A DNA stretch of 64,000 nucleotides. Source: CPC320 sp002684375 (GTDB lineage: Bacteria > Pseudomonadota > Alphaproteobacteria > Rhodobacterales > Rhodobacteraceae). Below, piece after piece: positions 8,311 to 15,720 of this stretch (positions are counted from its first letter, which is position 1; each line of letters opens with the position of its first letter). The position numbers were made by a program, and so were the translations under genes. The DNA lies in NCBI GenBank assembly GCA_965662545.1, contig CBFIHZ010000008.1, positions 1 through 64,000 on the forward strand, given 5' to 3'. The notes under the pieces were generated by a model. It searched no databases. It saw only the letters and a program-made list of their open reading frames with translations, and was not told the origin of the DNA.

Positions 8311-10662
8311 ATGAACAGTTTTGATGACACTGATGCCTTTGAAGGCGCTTCGCTGTCGGCGCGCGCGATGGCGGCCCGGCCAGCGGGGTATCTTGACGAA
8401 TTGAACTCGGCGCAACGCCAGGCGGTTGAAACTCTGGATGGTCCGGTTTTGATGCTGGCTGGTGCTGGAACCGGCAAAACCAAGGCGCTGACAACCCGGA
8501 TTGCGCATCTTTTGAATATGGGCAAAGCCCGTCCCAACGAAATACTTTCGGTGACCTTTACCAACAAGGCGGCCCGCGAAATGAAAAACCGGGTGGCAAA
8601 GCTTTTGGGACAAACCGTCGAAGGCATGCCGTGGATGGGTACCTTTCATTCGGTTGGGGTCAAATTGTTGCGCCGTCACGCCGAACTGGTAGGGTTGAAA
8701 TCCAACTTTACCATTCTGGACACCGATGACCAGATCAGGTTGCTGAAACAGCTTTTGGTCGCCGCCCAGATAGACGACAAACGCTGGCCTGCGCGGCAGC
8801 TGCTGGGGCTTATCGATCAATGGAAGAACCGCGCCTGGACCGCGTCGGCGGTGCCGGTTTCGGAGGCCGCAGCGTTCAATTCACTTGGGGTTGAGCTTTA
8901 TGCCCAGTACCAGCAGCGCTTGAAAGATCTCAACGCAGTCGATTTTGGGGATCTGTTGCTGCATGTGGTGACAATTTTTCAGACCCACCCTGATGTTCTG
9001 GCGCAATACCAGAGATGGTTCCGCTATATTCTGGTGGATGAGTATCAAGATACAAATGTGGCACAATATCTGTGGTTGCGGCTGTTGGCGGGGGGGCATA
9101 AAAATATCTGCTGTGTCGGGGATGACGATCAGTCGATATATGGTTGGCGCGGCGCGGAAGTGGGTAATATTCTGCGCTTTGAGACTGATTTTCCCGGGGC
9201 CGAAGTGGTGCGCCTTGAGCAAAACTATCGCTCAACACCGCATATTTTAGCGGCGGCCAGCGGGGTGATTGCGGCCAATAAAGGCCGTTTGGGCAAAGAG
9301 TTATGGACAGCGGAAGATGACGGCGAAAAGCTGCGGTTGATCGGTCATTGGGATGGTGAGGAAGAAGCACGCTGGATCGGTGATGAAGTTGAGGCGCTGC
9401 AACAGGGCACCCGCGGCCTGCGAGAGTTATCGCTTGACGATGTCGCTATTCTGGTGCGGGCCTCGCATCAAATGCGGGCGTTCGAAGACCGGTTCCTAAC
9501 CATCGGTCTGCCGTATCGGGTGATCGGTGGCCCGCGGTTTTATGAACGGATGGAAATTCGCGACGCCATGGGGTATTTCCGCCTTGTGACCAGCCCGGAT
9601 GACGATCTGGCGTTCGAGCGCATCGTCAATACGCCGAAACGCGGGCTTGGGGACAAAGCGCAACAGAAAATCCAGATGATGGCCCGCTCCAATGGGGTGT
9701 CCTTGCTTGAGGGCGCACGGCTGTTGCTGGCCGAAAAGGGGCTGGGGGGCAAAGGTGCTGTTGCGCTGGGCGCTTTGATTGCTGGAGCCGACCGCTGGGG
9801 CCAGTTGGCGCGCGACGGCAAGATGGGCCATCAGGAACTGGCGGAGATTATCTTGGATGAGTCCGGCTACACCACAATGTGGCAAAACGACAAGACCCCC
9901 GAGGGACCCGGCCGGTTGGAAAACCTGAAAGAACTGGTGAAAGCACTGGATCAGTTTGAAAACCTGCAGGGGTTCTTAGAGCATGTCAGCCTGATTATGG
10001 ACAATGAGACCGAAGAATCCGGTGCCAAAGTGTCAATCATGACCCTGCATGCGGCAAAAGGATTGGAATTTCCAGCGGTGTTTTTGCCGGGCTGGGAAGA
10101 CGGGTTGTTTCCATCCCAGCGGTCAATGGATGAAACCGGCGTCAAGGGTCTCGAGGAAGAGCGCCGCCTCGCCTATGTCGGCATCACTCGTGCCGAGATG
10201 CTGTGCACCGTGTCTTTCGCGGCCAACCGCCGGGTGTACGGTCAATGGCAATCGGCCCTGCCATCACGGTTTATTGATGAGTTGCCCGAGGCCCATGTCG
10301 ATGTGTTGACGCCTCCGGGGCTCTATGGCGGCGGTTTTGGTGCAGCCGGCATGACCGGATCCTCGTCACGGGTCGAGGCGCGCGCCGCGGAGGCCAACGT
10401 ATACAATTCTCCAGGCTGGAAAAGGTTACAGGCACGTGCGGGTGAGCGCGGCCTGTCGCAACCCCGCGAGAGCCGCAGCTCGGTCATAGATCTCAAAGCG
10501 GTGTCGAACCACACTGTGGGCGATCGGGTATTTCATCAAAAATTTGGGTATGGCGTGGTGGAGGCGATTGAAGGCGACAAGCTGGAGATTGCCTTTGACA
10601 AAGCTGGTATCAAAAATGTTGTCGCGCGCTTTTTGTCGAACCCTGATGACATTCCGTTTTAA
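8311..10662 (+). CDS. uvrD: ATP-dependent DNA helicase UvrD/PcrA
   Basis: 783-residue superfamily 1A 3'-5' helicase acting in nucleotide excision repair, mismatch repair and replication-fork maintenance. Motif Q region LNSAQRQAV; Walker A AGAGTGKT at 50-57; Walker B ILVDEYQDTN; motif III GDDDQSIYGWRGA; motif IV VVRLEQNYRST; motif V VSIMTLHAAKGLEFPAVF; motif VI RRLAYVGITRAE. The C-terminal 50 residues (VGDRVFHQKFGYGVVEAIEG) form the Tudor-like RNA polymerase-binding tail of UvrD/PcrA. A LexA box over the promoter makes it an SOS gene. A 9-bp stem-loop follows the stop. Length and all motifs are intact. Confidence 0.97.
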   Translation: MNSFDDTDAFEGASLSARAMAARPAGYLDELNSAQRQAVETLDGPVLMLAGAGTGKTKALTTRIAHLLNMGKARPNEILSVTFTNKAAREMKNRVAKLLGQTVEGMPWMGTFHSVGVKLLRRHAELVGLKSNFTILDTDDQIRLLKQLLVAAQIDDKRWPARQLLGLIDQWKNRAWTASAVPVSEAAAFNSLGVELYAQYQQRLKDLNAVDFGDLLLHVVTIFQTHPDVLAQYQRWFRYILVDEYQDTNVAQYLWLRLLAGGHKNICCVGDDDQSIYGWRGAEVGNILRFETDFPGAEVVRLEQNYRSTPHILAAASGVIAANKGRLGKELWTAEDDGEKLRLIGHWDGEEEARWIGDEVEALQQGTRGLRELSLDDVAILVRASHQMRAFEDRFLTIGLPYRVIGGPRFYERMEIRDAMGYFRLVTSPDDDLAFERIVNTPKRGLGDKAQQKIQMMARSNGVSLLEGARLLLAEKGLGGKGAVALGALIAGADRWGQLARDGKMGHQELAEIILDESGYTTMWQNDKTPEGPGRLENLKELVKALDQFENLQGFLEHVSLIMDNETEESGAKVSIMTLHAAKGLEFPAVFLPGWEDGLFPSQRSMDETGVKGLEEERRLAYVGITRAEMLCTVSFAANRRVYGQWQSALPSRFIDELPEAHVDVLTPPGLYGGGFGAAGMTGSSSRVEARAAEANVYNSPGWKRLQARAGERGLSQPRESRSSVIDLKAVSNHTVGDRVFHQKFGYGVVEAIEGDKLEIAFDKAGIKNVVARFLSNPDDIPF

Positions 10663-10668
10663 CGCTCG

Positions 10669-10696
10669 CACCTGCGGGCAGGTTGTACCGCAGGTG
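10669..10696. other. stem-loop after uvrD
   Basis: CACCTGCGG and CCGCAGGTG form a perfect 9-bp stem around a 10-nt loop, starting 6 nt after the uvrD stop. No U-run follows on either strand, so it is not a classical terminator. It may protect the 3' end of uvrD mRNA. Confidence 0.45.
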
Positions 10697-10804
10697 GCAC
10701 AAATCATCTGTGGCACATAATCAGAACGGGGCTTTTCGCCGGGTTTGCGTACGGTCACGCTGGAGGCCGTTTGAAACCCAATATCGGGCTGAATATCAGG
10801 GGCA

Positions 10805-10890
10805 GAAATGCAAACGGCAACACGCGGGAGGAGCTGAATGTTGCCGTTGCGTTGCGGAAACTATCTGGGAGGAGCGTTCCGACTTTGTCT
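10805..10890 (-). ncRNA. CcsR/'cuckoo'-type small RNA with two CUCCUCCC hairpins
   Basis: On the minus strand, downstream of the DUF1127 gene, two hairpins carry the same anti-Shine-Dalgarno-like motif in their loops. The 5' hairpin (10855-10881) has arms CGGAA/TTCCG and motif CTCCTCCC (complement of 10867-10874). The 3' hairpin (10813-10848) has a perfect 10-bp stem AACGGCAACA/TGTTGCCGTT with CTCCTCCC in its 16-nt loop (complement of 10826-10833), followed by a short U-rich tail that could end transcription. In Rhodobacter sphaeroides the CcsR1-4 RNAs have two CCUCCUCCC hairpins each and lie downstream of, and are transcribed with, a DUF1127 gene (CcaF1). Gene order, hairpin pair and motif all match here. 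Exact ends are estimated. One copy is clear; 10751-10770 may be a degenerate extra hairpin (ACGG/CCGT arms, CCTCC in the loop). Confidence 0.8.
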
Positions 10891-10946
10891 GCTTGTCAGC
10901 ATTTTGTCTATGTGACAGCGGTATTCATAGGTATTTTTACAATCGC

Positions 10947-10965
10947 CAAAGCCCATCTGGCTTTG
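10947..10965 (-). other. stem-loop between DUF1127 gene and sRNA
   Basis: CAAAGCC and GGCTTTG form a 7-bp stem with a 5-nt loop, 13 nt after the DUF1127 stop on its strand. No U-run follows directly. It may be a processing or stability element that separates the coding part of the transcript from the sRNA. Confidence 0.4.
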
Positions 10966-10978
10966 CCAAAGGCAGGGG

Positions 10979-11194
10979 TTAAACGCCGTAGGTTGTTTCG
11001 TAAGCGATCTGATGGATCATCGACCGGTTTAGGCCGAGGTCGTTCAGTTCTGCAGAGCTAAGGGCTCCCAACTCCTTTACAGTGCGACGGTACGCGCTGC
11101 GTTTTGCAAGGTTGTCTTTGACTGTGCCCCACAATGCGATCGCGCGGTCAGTGAGGGTGATGTTTCTCAAACTTACTTCTGTTGCATATGCCAT
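10979..11194 (-). CDS. DUF1127 small basic protein (CcaF1-like)
   Basis: 71 residues, basic, with the DUF1127 core RTVKELGALSSAELNDLGLNRSMIHQIA in its C-terminal half (key residues L-G-A-L-S-x-E-L-x-D-L-G-L-x-R). ATG 11194 has AAAAGGA 7 nt upstream. The family is common in alphaproteobacteria; the R. sphaeroides member CcaF1 binds RNA and affects maturation of the sRNAs encoded behind it. The same arrangement is present here, with the CcsR-like RNA downstream, so an RNA-binding role is a reasonable inference. In Rhodobacter this locus is stress-induced by RpoH sigma factors; the possible promoter here is listed separately. Confidence 0.92.
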   Translation of the reverse strand: MAYATEVSLRNITLTDRAIALWGTVKDNLAKRSAYRRTVKELGALSSAELNDLGLNRSMIHQIAYETTYGV

Positions 11195-11257
11195 TTTTTA
11201 ATCCTTTTTCGGTTGACGCTCATGTTCTGGCGGTTGTCTTCGCCGTTCTTGCTCAGG

Positions 11258-11285
11258 ATTTAATGCCGATGCTGCATCTGCACAA
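11258..11285 (-). promoter_or_regulatory. candidate promoter of DUF1127-sRNA unit
   Basis: On the minus strand, TTGTGC (11280-11285), 16 bp, TTAAAT (11258-11263), about 60 nt before the DUF1127 ATG. The match is loose; the sigma factor cannot be told from sequence, though RpoH-type control would be expected from relatives. Confidence 0.3.
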
Positions 11286-11714
11286 TGGACGATAAAGAAA
11301 TGCCGCTATGCAGAAAATGCATGTGGCTTGGTCGGGGCAGGCGCCAGCGGTCTGTGGCGGCTTGTGGCGGATTGTGTGCCTTTAGGATCTTTTGTCGCCG
11401 GTTTAGGGGTTTGGTCAGCGCGCCTCTGTCTGTGTGGTATTTCATGGGAAACAGATTTTTTAGCGGCGTCTGGCACCGCTTAAGGCGGGCGAATCACCGA
11501 CTTAAGCGGTTAGATTTGCTTTGAAAGGTTAAATTATGTGGGTATTTTTACTTTATGAGAGGATGTATTTTCGTATTTTCACATTAAAGTGGGAATTCAT
11601 GGGCTTGCCATATTCCAAGATTTCTATCTATATTTAGTAGTAATTTATTTATTATTAATACATGTTGTGTAATGATCGGCTATTATCACATCTTTTTAAT
11701 ATTTTAAGTGGAAA
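11286..11714. other. AT-rich gap with inverted repeat, no gene seen
   Basis: No convincing gene. Features seen: a short 10-bp tandem TGTGGCGG(CT/AT) near 11354-11377; a perfect 10-bp inverted repeat ACCGCTTAAG/CTTAAGCGGT at 11475-11484 and 11501-11510 (16-nt spacer); and, from about 11520, a strikingly AT-rich stretch running to the mraZ leader promoter. Two TGGG repeats 10 bp apart are at 11590-11604. Confidence 0.5.
11590..11604 (+). promoter_or_regulatory. possible MraZ-type TGGGN repeats
   Basis: TGGGA-ATTCA-TGGGC gives two TGGGN boxes with the 5-nt spacer (10-bp period) known for MraZ binding in E. coli. A related element in the opposite orientation (TGGGA-ATTTA-TGGAA on the minus strand) lies at 11757-11771, just after the predicted transcription start. 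MraZ represses its own operon in E. coli, so autoregulation is plausible; the first element is far (about 430 bp) from mraZ. Confidence 0.35.
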
Positions 11715-11743
11715 TTGAATTGCCTGAGTGAAAAATTTATTAA
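11715..11743 (+). promoter_or_regulatory. predicted dcw leader promoter
   Basis: TTGAAT (11715-11720), 17-bp spacer, TATTAA (11738-11743), in an AT-rich context; the start would be near 11750, about 285 nt before mraZ. This agrees with the unusually long mraZ leader known in R. sphaeroides. Confidence 0.55.
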
Positions 11744-11926
11744 AAAAACAATTGATTTCCATAAATTCCCATGGCATCCCTTAGAAGCTGAAGATGAAGA
11801 CGGAAAGCGTGGGGCGGCTTAAGACCCCGAAAAAGTCAAGACAGGTTTCATACAGGTTCCAGCTTCATCAACGACAAGATCCGACGCGTGTGCGAGCAGA
11901 CATCCCCCAGATGGCACGCAGTTGGG

Positions 11927-11959
11927 CAATCCGTATTTCGGAACGATAACTACGGATTG
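11927..11959 (+). promoter_or_regulatory. alternative (antiterminator-like) hairpin
   Basis: CAATCCGTA (11927-11935) pairs perfectly over 9 bp with TACGGATTG (11951-11959). The second arm is also the 5' arm of the terminator, so the two hairpins exclude each other, the layout of an attenuator. Confidence 0.55.
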
Positions 11960-11992
11960 AGCAGTGAAGACCGCTCAATCCGTTGTTTTGTT
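11952..11992 (+). terminator. intrinsic terminator upstream of mraZ
   Basis: ACGGATTGAGC (11952-11962) and GCTCAATCCGT (11973-11983) form a perfect 11-bp stem with a 10-nt loop, followed by TGTTTTGTT. It would end the UpsM-like RNA and limit read-through into the dcw operon. Confidence 0.8.
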
Positions 11993-12036
11993 CAGAGCTA
12001 CATTATCATCGTGGGGGTGGCAGAGGCCAAGGCAAC

Positions 12037-12540
12037 GTGGCGCGCAGATTTAGAGGCGAAGGACACCACAAGGTGGACAGTAAGGGCAGAGTTTCTGTCC
12101 CGGCTTCTTTTCGCCGTGTTCTCGAGGCTGCCGACGAAAACTGGACCGATGGGCTCAACCCTGAATTGGTCATTGTTTATGGTGACCACCGCCGCCATTT
12201 TCTCGAGTGTTACACGGTTGCGGCGATCAATGAGGTCGATGACAAGATTGATGCGTTGCCACGAGGCTCGATGGAGCGGCGAATGCTGCAAACCCTATTT
12301 CACGGTCAGAGTTTTCCCACCACTGTCGACGAGACAGGGCGTTTGGTCTTGCCGGCAAAGCTGCGTCGCAAAATCGATCTTGATGCCGAGGCGTTTTTCA
12401 TTGGCGCGGGGGATACCTTTCAGATCTGGAAGCCTGAAACCTATGAGGTCGAGGAACTGGCGCGCACAGAAGAGTGGCTGAATGACCTGCCACCCGATGT
12501 GGACCCGTTGGTTTTTCTGGATGGTGTGAAAGGGGATTGA
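12037..12540 (+). CDS. mraZ: transcriptional regulator / division protein MraZ
   Basis: 167 residues with GTG start at 12037, chosen because family members begin (V/M)xRRFRGE and because an upstream in-frame start at 11983 would lie inside the terminator hairpin. Two SpoVT/AbrB-like swapped-hairpin repeats are visible: HHKVDSKGRVSVPASFRR (about 9-26) and TTVDETGRLVLPAKLRRK (about 92-109), each with the DxxGR core. MraZ is a ring-forming DNA-binding protein that controls the dcw operon; candidate TGGGN sites are upstream. It is the first gene of the cluster, 3 nt before rsmH. Confidence 0.95.
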   Translation: MARRFRGEGHHKVDSKGRVSVPASFRRVLEAADENWTDGLNPELVIVYGDHRRHFLECYTVAAINEVDDKIDALPRGSMERRMLQTLFHGQSFPTTVDETGRLVLPAKLRRKIDLDAEAFFIGAGDTFQIWKPETYEVEELARTEEWLNDLPPDVDPLVFLDGVKGD

Positions 12541-12543
12541 CCG

Positions 12544-13539
12544 ATGGTTGATATCGCCCTGAACGGTCACCGCAACTCTCATATTCCTGTCTTGCTCGCG
12601 CCACTTTTAAAGTCTGTCTCACCGCTCTTCGGGCGCTGGCTTGACGGGACATTTGGGGCAGGTGGCTACAGCCGGGGCCTACTCGATGCCGGGGTGGATC
12701 ATGTGACCGCGATCGACCGAGACCCTTTAACTTTTGAAATGGCACGTGATTGGAGCATGCAGTATCAGGGACGTCTCACGATGGTTGAGGCGGTGTTTTC
12801 CCAGATGGATGCCCATGCCAAAGATCTGGATGGCGTGGTTCTGGATTTGGGCGTTTCATCAATGCAAATCGATGCCGCTGAGCGTGGCTTTTCATTTATG
12901 CAGGATGGTCCGCTTGATATGCGGATGAGCCAATCCGGCCAGTCGGCTGAAGATATTGTCAACACATCAAGTCAAACAGAGCTGGCAGATATCTTGTTTT
13001 ATTACGGAGAAGAACGTGCCAGCCGCCGCATTGCCAAAGCAATTGTCGCCGCGCGCTTGCTGGCACCGATCACCCGCACCCTGCAACTGGCAGACATCGT
13101 CCAAAGCTGTTTGCCTCGCCCCAAGCCAGGGCAGTCGCATCCTGCCACGCGTAGTTTTCAAGCTTTGCGCATTGCCGTCAATGATGAATATGGCGAATTA
13201 TTTGCCGGTTTGCTTGCCGCCGAACGGGCGTTGAAACCGGGTGGGATTCTGGCGGTGGTCAGTTTTCATTCAATTGAGGATCGTATGGTCAAACGGTTTA
13301 TCCAGTCACGGGCAGGCAAGCTTGGTTCGGGCAGTCGCTATGCACCGGAAATCATCCAGCCCGAACCGCAGTTTCAGCTGTTGACGCGTAAGGCGATCGC
13401 CGCCGACACCACAGAGGTGGCGCAAAATCCCCGCGCCAGATCAGCCTTGTTGCGCATTGCCCGCCGCACAGCGACAGCGCCTGGCGCCAGGCCATCCGCC
13501 CGATCCCTGGGAATGCCACAGATCGGGGCGGATACCTGA
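12544..13539 (+). CDS. rsmH: 16S rRNA (cytosine1402-N4)-methyltransferase RsmH
   Basis: 331 residues, normal for RsmH (MraW), which methylates N4 of C1402 in the 16S rRNA P-site using SAM. N-terminal HIPVLLAPLL, SAM-binding DGTFGAGGYS (34-43), AIDRDP acidic loop, GVVLDLGVSSMQID, PLDMRM, and the C-terminal SFHSIEDRMVKRF motif are all present. The stop overlaps the ftsL start (tgATG), so the two are coupled. Confidence 0.97.
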   Translation: MVDIALNGHRNSHIPVLLAPLLKSVSPLFGRWLDGTFGAGGYSRGLLDAGVDHVTAIDRDPLTFEMARDWSMQYQGRLTMVEAVFSQMDAHAKDLDGVVLDLGVSSMQIDAAERGFSFMQDGPLDMRMSQSGQSAEDIVNTSSQTELADILFYYGEERASRRIAKAIVAARLLAPITRTLQLADIVQSCLPRPKPGQSHPATRSFQALRIAVNDEYGELFAGLLAAERALKPGGILAVVSFHSIEDRMVKRFIQSRAGKLGSGSRYAPEIIQPEPQFQLLTRKAIAADTTEVAQNPRARSALLRIARRTATAPGARPSARSLGMPQIGADT

Positions 13540-13883
13540 TGCGTTCGTTGTTTTATATCACATCAGCACTGGGTCTGATTGCACTGGCATTTTGGGCCTA
13601 TCACGAGAATTTTTTGACCCAGCGCATGTTGACCAAAACCGAACAGCTACAGACCGAAATTGGCCAGTCGCGGGCCAAACTGCGGGTTTTGCGCGCCGAG
13701 TGGGCCTATTTGAACCGCCCTGAGCGGTTGCGGGATTTGGCGGCTTTGAATTTTGACCGGTTACATCTGTTTCCGCTCTCATCCTCTCATTTTGGTCGGG
13801 CCGATCAAGTGGCCTACCCACGCCTCGAAGAACGTGATTTGGTGCAACCGGTCGCAGCCTCTGCCCGAGGGGGGATCGAATGA
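13539..13883 (+). CDS. ftsL: cell division protein FtsL
   Basis: 114-residue bitopic protein: short N-terminus, transmembrane segment at about 4-22 (LFYITSALGLIALAFWAYH), then a periplasmic coiled coil (about 28-57) and the NRPERLRDLAALNFDRL segment typical of FtsL. FtsL bridges FtsQ/FtsB to FtsI/FtsW in the divisome. Placed between rsmH and ftsI with overlaps at both ends (tgATG and ATGA). FtsL sequences diverge widely, so synteny carries part of the assignment. Confidence 0.92.
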   Translation: MRSLFYITSALGLIALAFWAYHENFLTQRMLTKTEQLQTEIGQSRAKLRVLRAEWAYLNRPERLRDLAALNFDRLHLFPLSSSHFGRADQVAYPRLEERDLVQPVAASARGGIE

Positions 13884-15661
13884 TCCGCATCCCGCTACGG
13901 CCGCTCGCCACCATTCTGAAAGCCCGCAAGACGGGTAAGAACCCAGATGACATCGAGCGCGCAAATATTCGCCAAAGGCACGAGGATATGCAGGATGAGT
14001 CTCGCATGCGCGCCGAAGGCAGGTTGCTGGTTCTCGGGATGTTGTTCTTTCTGGGGTTTTTATCGATCAGCGCTCGCATGGCTTTTTTGGCAGCTTCTGA
14101 GCCAAGCGAACCGAAAGTACATTCTTTTGGCGGAGCTATCCACGCTCAGCGCGCAGACATTGTCGACCGCCAAGGCCGTATTTTGGCGACCAATATGGAA
14201 ACCACGGCTCTGTATGCGCACCCGCAGGAGTTAATTGACCCCAAGAACGCGGTTAAACAATTGGTTCGGATTTTTCCCGACCTTGATGAACAGCGGCTGT
14301 TGCGCGATTTTTCTGGTCCGCGTAAGTTTGTTTGGGTGAAGAAAAAAGTCAGTCCTGAACAAAAGCAGGCGGTCTATGATATTGGAGATCCGGGACTTTT
14401 GCTTGGTCCGCGTGAAATGCGCCTGTATCCCAACGGTCGCCTCGCGGCGCATGTTTTGGGCGGGGCAAGGTTTGGCCGCGAGGGCGTTCATGCTGCCGAA
14501 GTTCTAGGTGTCGCTGGCGTCGAGTTTACATTTGACGAGTATTTGCGCGACGTGGTCAATTATGATGTGCCGCTACAATTGTCACTTGACCTCAGCGTTC
14601 AGGCTGAGATGGAGCAGTTGCTGGCAGGGGGCATGCGGGTGATGAATGCCAAGGGTGCTGCGGCGGTTTTGATGGATGTTCATACCGGTGAGGTTATCGC
14701 GCTGGCCTCTCTGCCGGATTTTGATCCAAATCACCGACCCGTTGGCAGTGGTAAAAATCCGGACAACCCATTGTTCAACCGCGCTGTACAAGGCGTTTAT
14801 GAATTGGGGTCAACGTTTAAAATATTTGCGGTTGCGCAAGCGATGGAATTGGGTTTGGTCAATCCAGATACTGTGCTCGACATTCGCGGGCCAATACGGT
14901 TTGGCCGTTTCCGCATCAGAGACAGCCATTATTTGGGCAAAGAGCTTTCGGTGTCGGATATTATCGTGAAATCGTCCAACATAGGCACGGCGCGAATTGC
15001 GCAAATGATTGGCGTTGATCGCCAACAGCAATTTTTGCGCGACTTTGGCGTCTTCGAAAAAACATCGCTGGAAATGGTTGAGGCTTCTGGTGGCAAGCCG
15101 TTGTTGCCGCCAAAATGGACCGAACTCAGTACGATGACAATCTCTTACGGCCATGGGCTATCGGCCACTCCGTTGCATTTGGCGGCGGGGTATGCGGCTT
15201 TGGCCAATGGCGGGTATCAGGTCACCCCGACGCTGATCCGCAAAGAGCATCCGACCCAAGGGCTGCGCATTGTTTCAGAAAATGTTGCAAAAGCGTCGGT
15301 TGCGATGTTGCGCAAAGTGGTGACTGAAGGCACAGCAAAGCGATATGGCGACGTGCCCGGGTATGCAGTGGCCGGAAAAACCGGTACGTCTGAAAAGCAA
15401 AAGAAAAACGGCCCTGGCTACGACAAGGACCGGGTTTTGGCCTCATTTGCCTCGGTGTTTCCCGCGCATGACCCGCAATATGTACTCGTGGTGACAATGG
15501 ACGAAGCCGTTGAGACGGTGGGTCTTAAACCGCGCCGGACAGCATCATTGACCGCCGTGCCGGTTGCCGCGGAAATTATTGGCCGCGTGGCACCACTGCT
15601 GGGGATGCGTCCACATTTTGAACCCCAAGTCTTGACCAAGGTCGAATTGACGGCCAACTAG
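13880..15661 (+). CDS. ftsI: peptidoglycan D,D-transpeptidase FtsI (PBP3)
   Basis: 593-residue class B penicillin-binding protein that cross-links septal peptidoglycan. N-terminal membrane anchor at about 48-70 (LLVLGMLFFLGFLSISARMAF), pedestal domain with DRQGRILATN, and a transpeptidase domain with the active-site STFK (S311), SSN (365-367) and KTGT (500-503). Overlaps ftsL by ATGA. Full length and all catalytic motifs present. Confidence 0.97.
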   Translation: MIRIPLRPLATILKARKTGKNPDDIERANIRQRHEDMQDESRMRAEGRLLVLGMLFFLGFLSISARMAFLAASEPSEPKVHSFGGAIHAQRADIVDRQGRILATNMETTALYAHPQELIDPKNAVKQLVRIFPDLDEQRLLRDFSGPRKFVWVKKKVSPEQKQAVYDIGDPGLLLGPREMRLYPNGRLAAHVLGGARFGREGVHAAEVLGVAGVEFTFDEYLRDVVNYDVPLQLSLDLSVQAEMEQLLAGGMRVMNAKGAAAVLMDVHTGEVIALASLPDFDPNHRPVGSGKNPDNPLFNRAVQGVYELGSTFKIFAVAQAMELGLVNPDTVLDIRGPIRFGRFRIRDSHYLGKELSVSDIIVKSSNIGTARIAQMIGVDRQQQFLRDFGVFEKTSLEMVEASGGKPLLPPKWTELSTMTISYGHGLSATPLHLAAGYAALANGGYQVTPTLIRKEHPTQGLRIVSENVAKASVAMLRKVVTEGTAKRYGDVPGYAVAGKTGTSEKQKKNGPGYDKDRVLASFASVFPAHDPQYVLVVTMDEAVETVGLKPRRTASLTAVPVAAEIIGRVAPLLGMRPHFEPQVLTKVELTAN

Positions 15662-15720
15662 CACCAACGTGTTGGATCGCTTGGGCAGACGCTGTGGCGC
15701 AGACAGAGGGAAGGGATCAG

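Larger units (their letters stand above)
11750..11993 (+). ncRNA. upsM: UpsM-like small RNA in the mraZ 5' leader
   Basis: R. sphaeroides and relatives have an extended dcw leader from which the abundant sRNA UpsM is made by premature termination before mraZ. Here the leader from about 11750 is structured: GAAGCTG (11784-11790) can pair with CAGCTTC (11860-11866), GGGG (11811-11814) with CCCC (11825-11828), and it ends in a strong intrinsic terminator (11952-11992) only about 45 nt before the mraZ start. Position, length (roughly 240 nt) and terminator match UpsM. The sequence itself was not compared with UpsM, so the name rests on synteny and structure. The 5' end is estimated from the promoter. 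Confidence 0.7.

Noticed and set aside
10771..11061. 96-codon frame across the sRNA locus
   Set aside because: Overlaps the sRNA hairpins and the DUF1127 gene antisense; no good start.
11983..12036. Upstream start for mraZ
   Set aside because: Would lie in the terminator hairpin and add 18 residues absent from the family.
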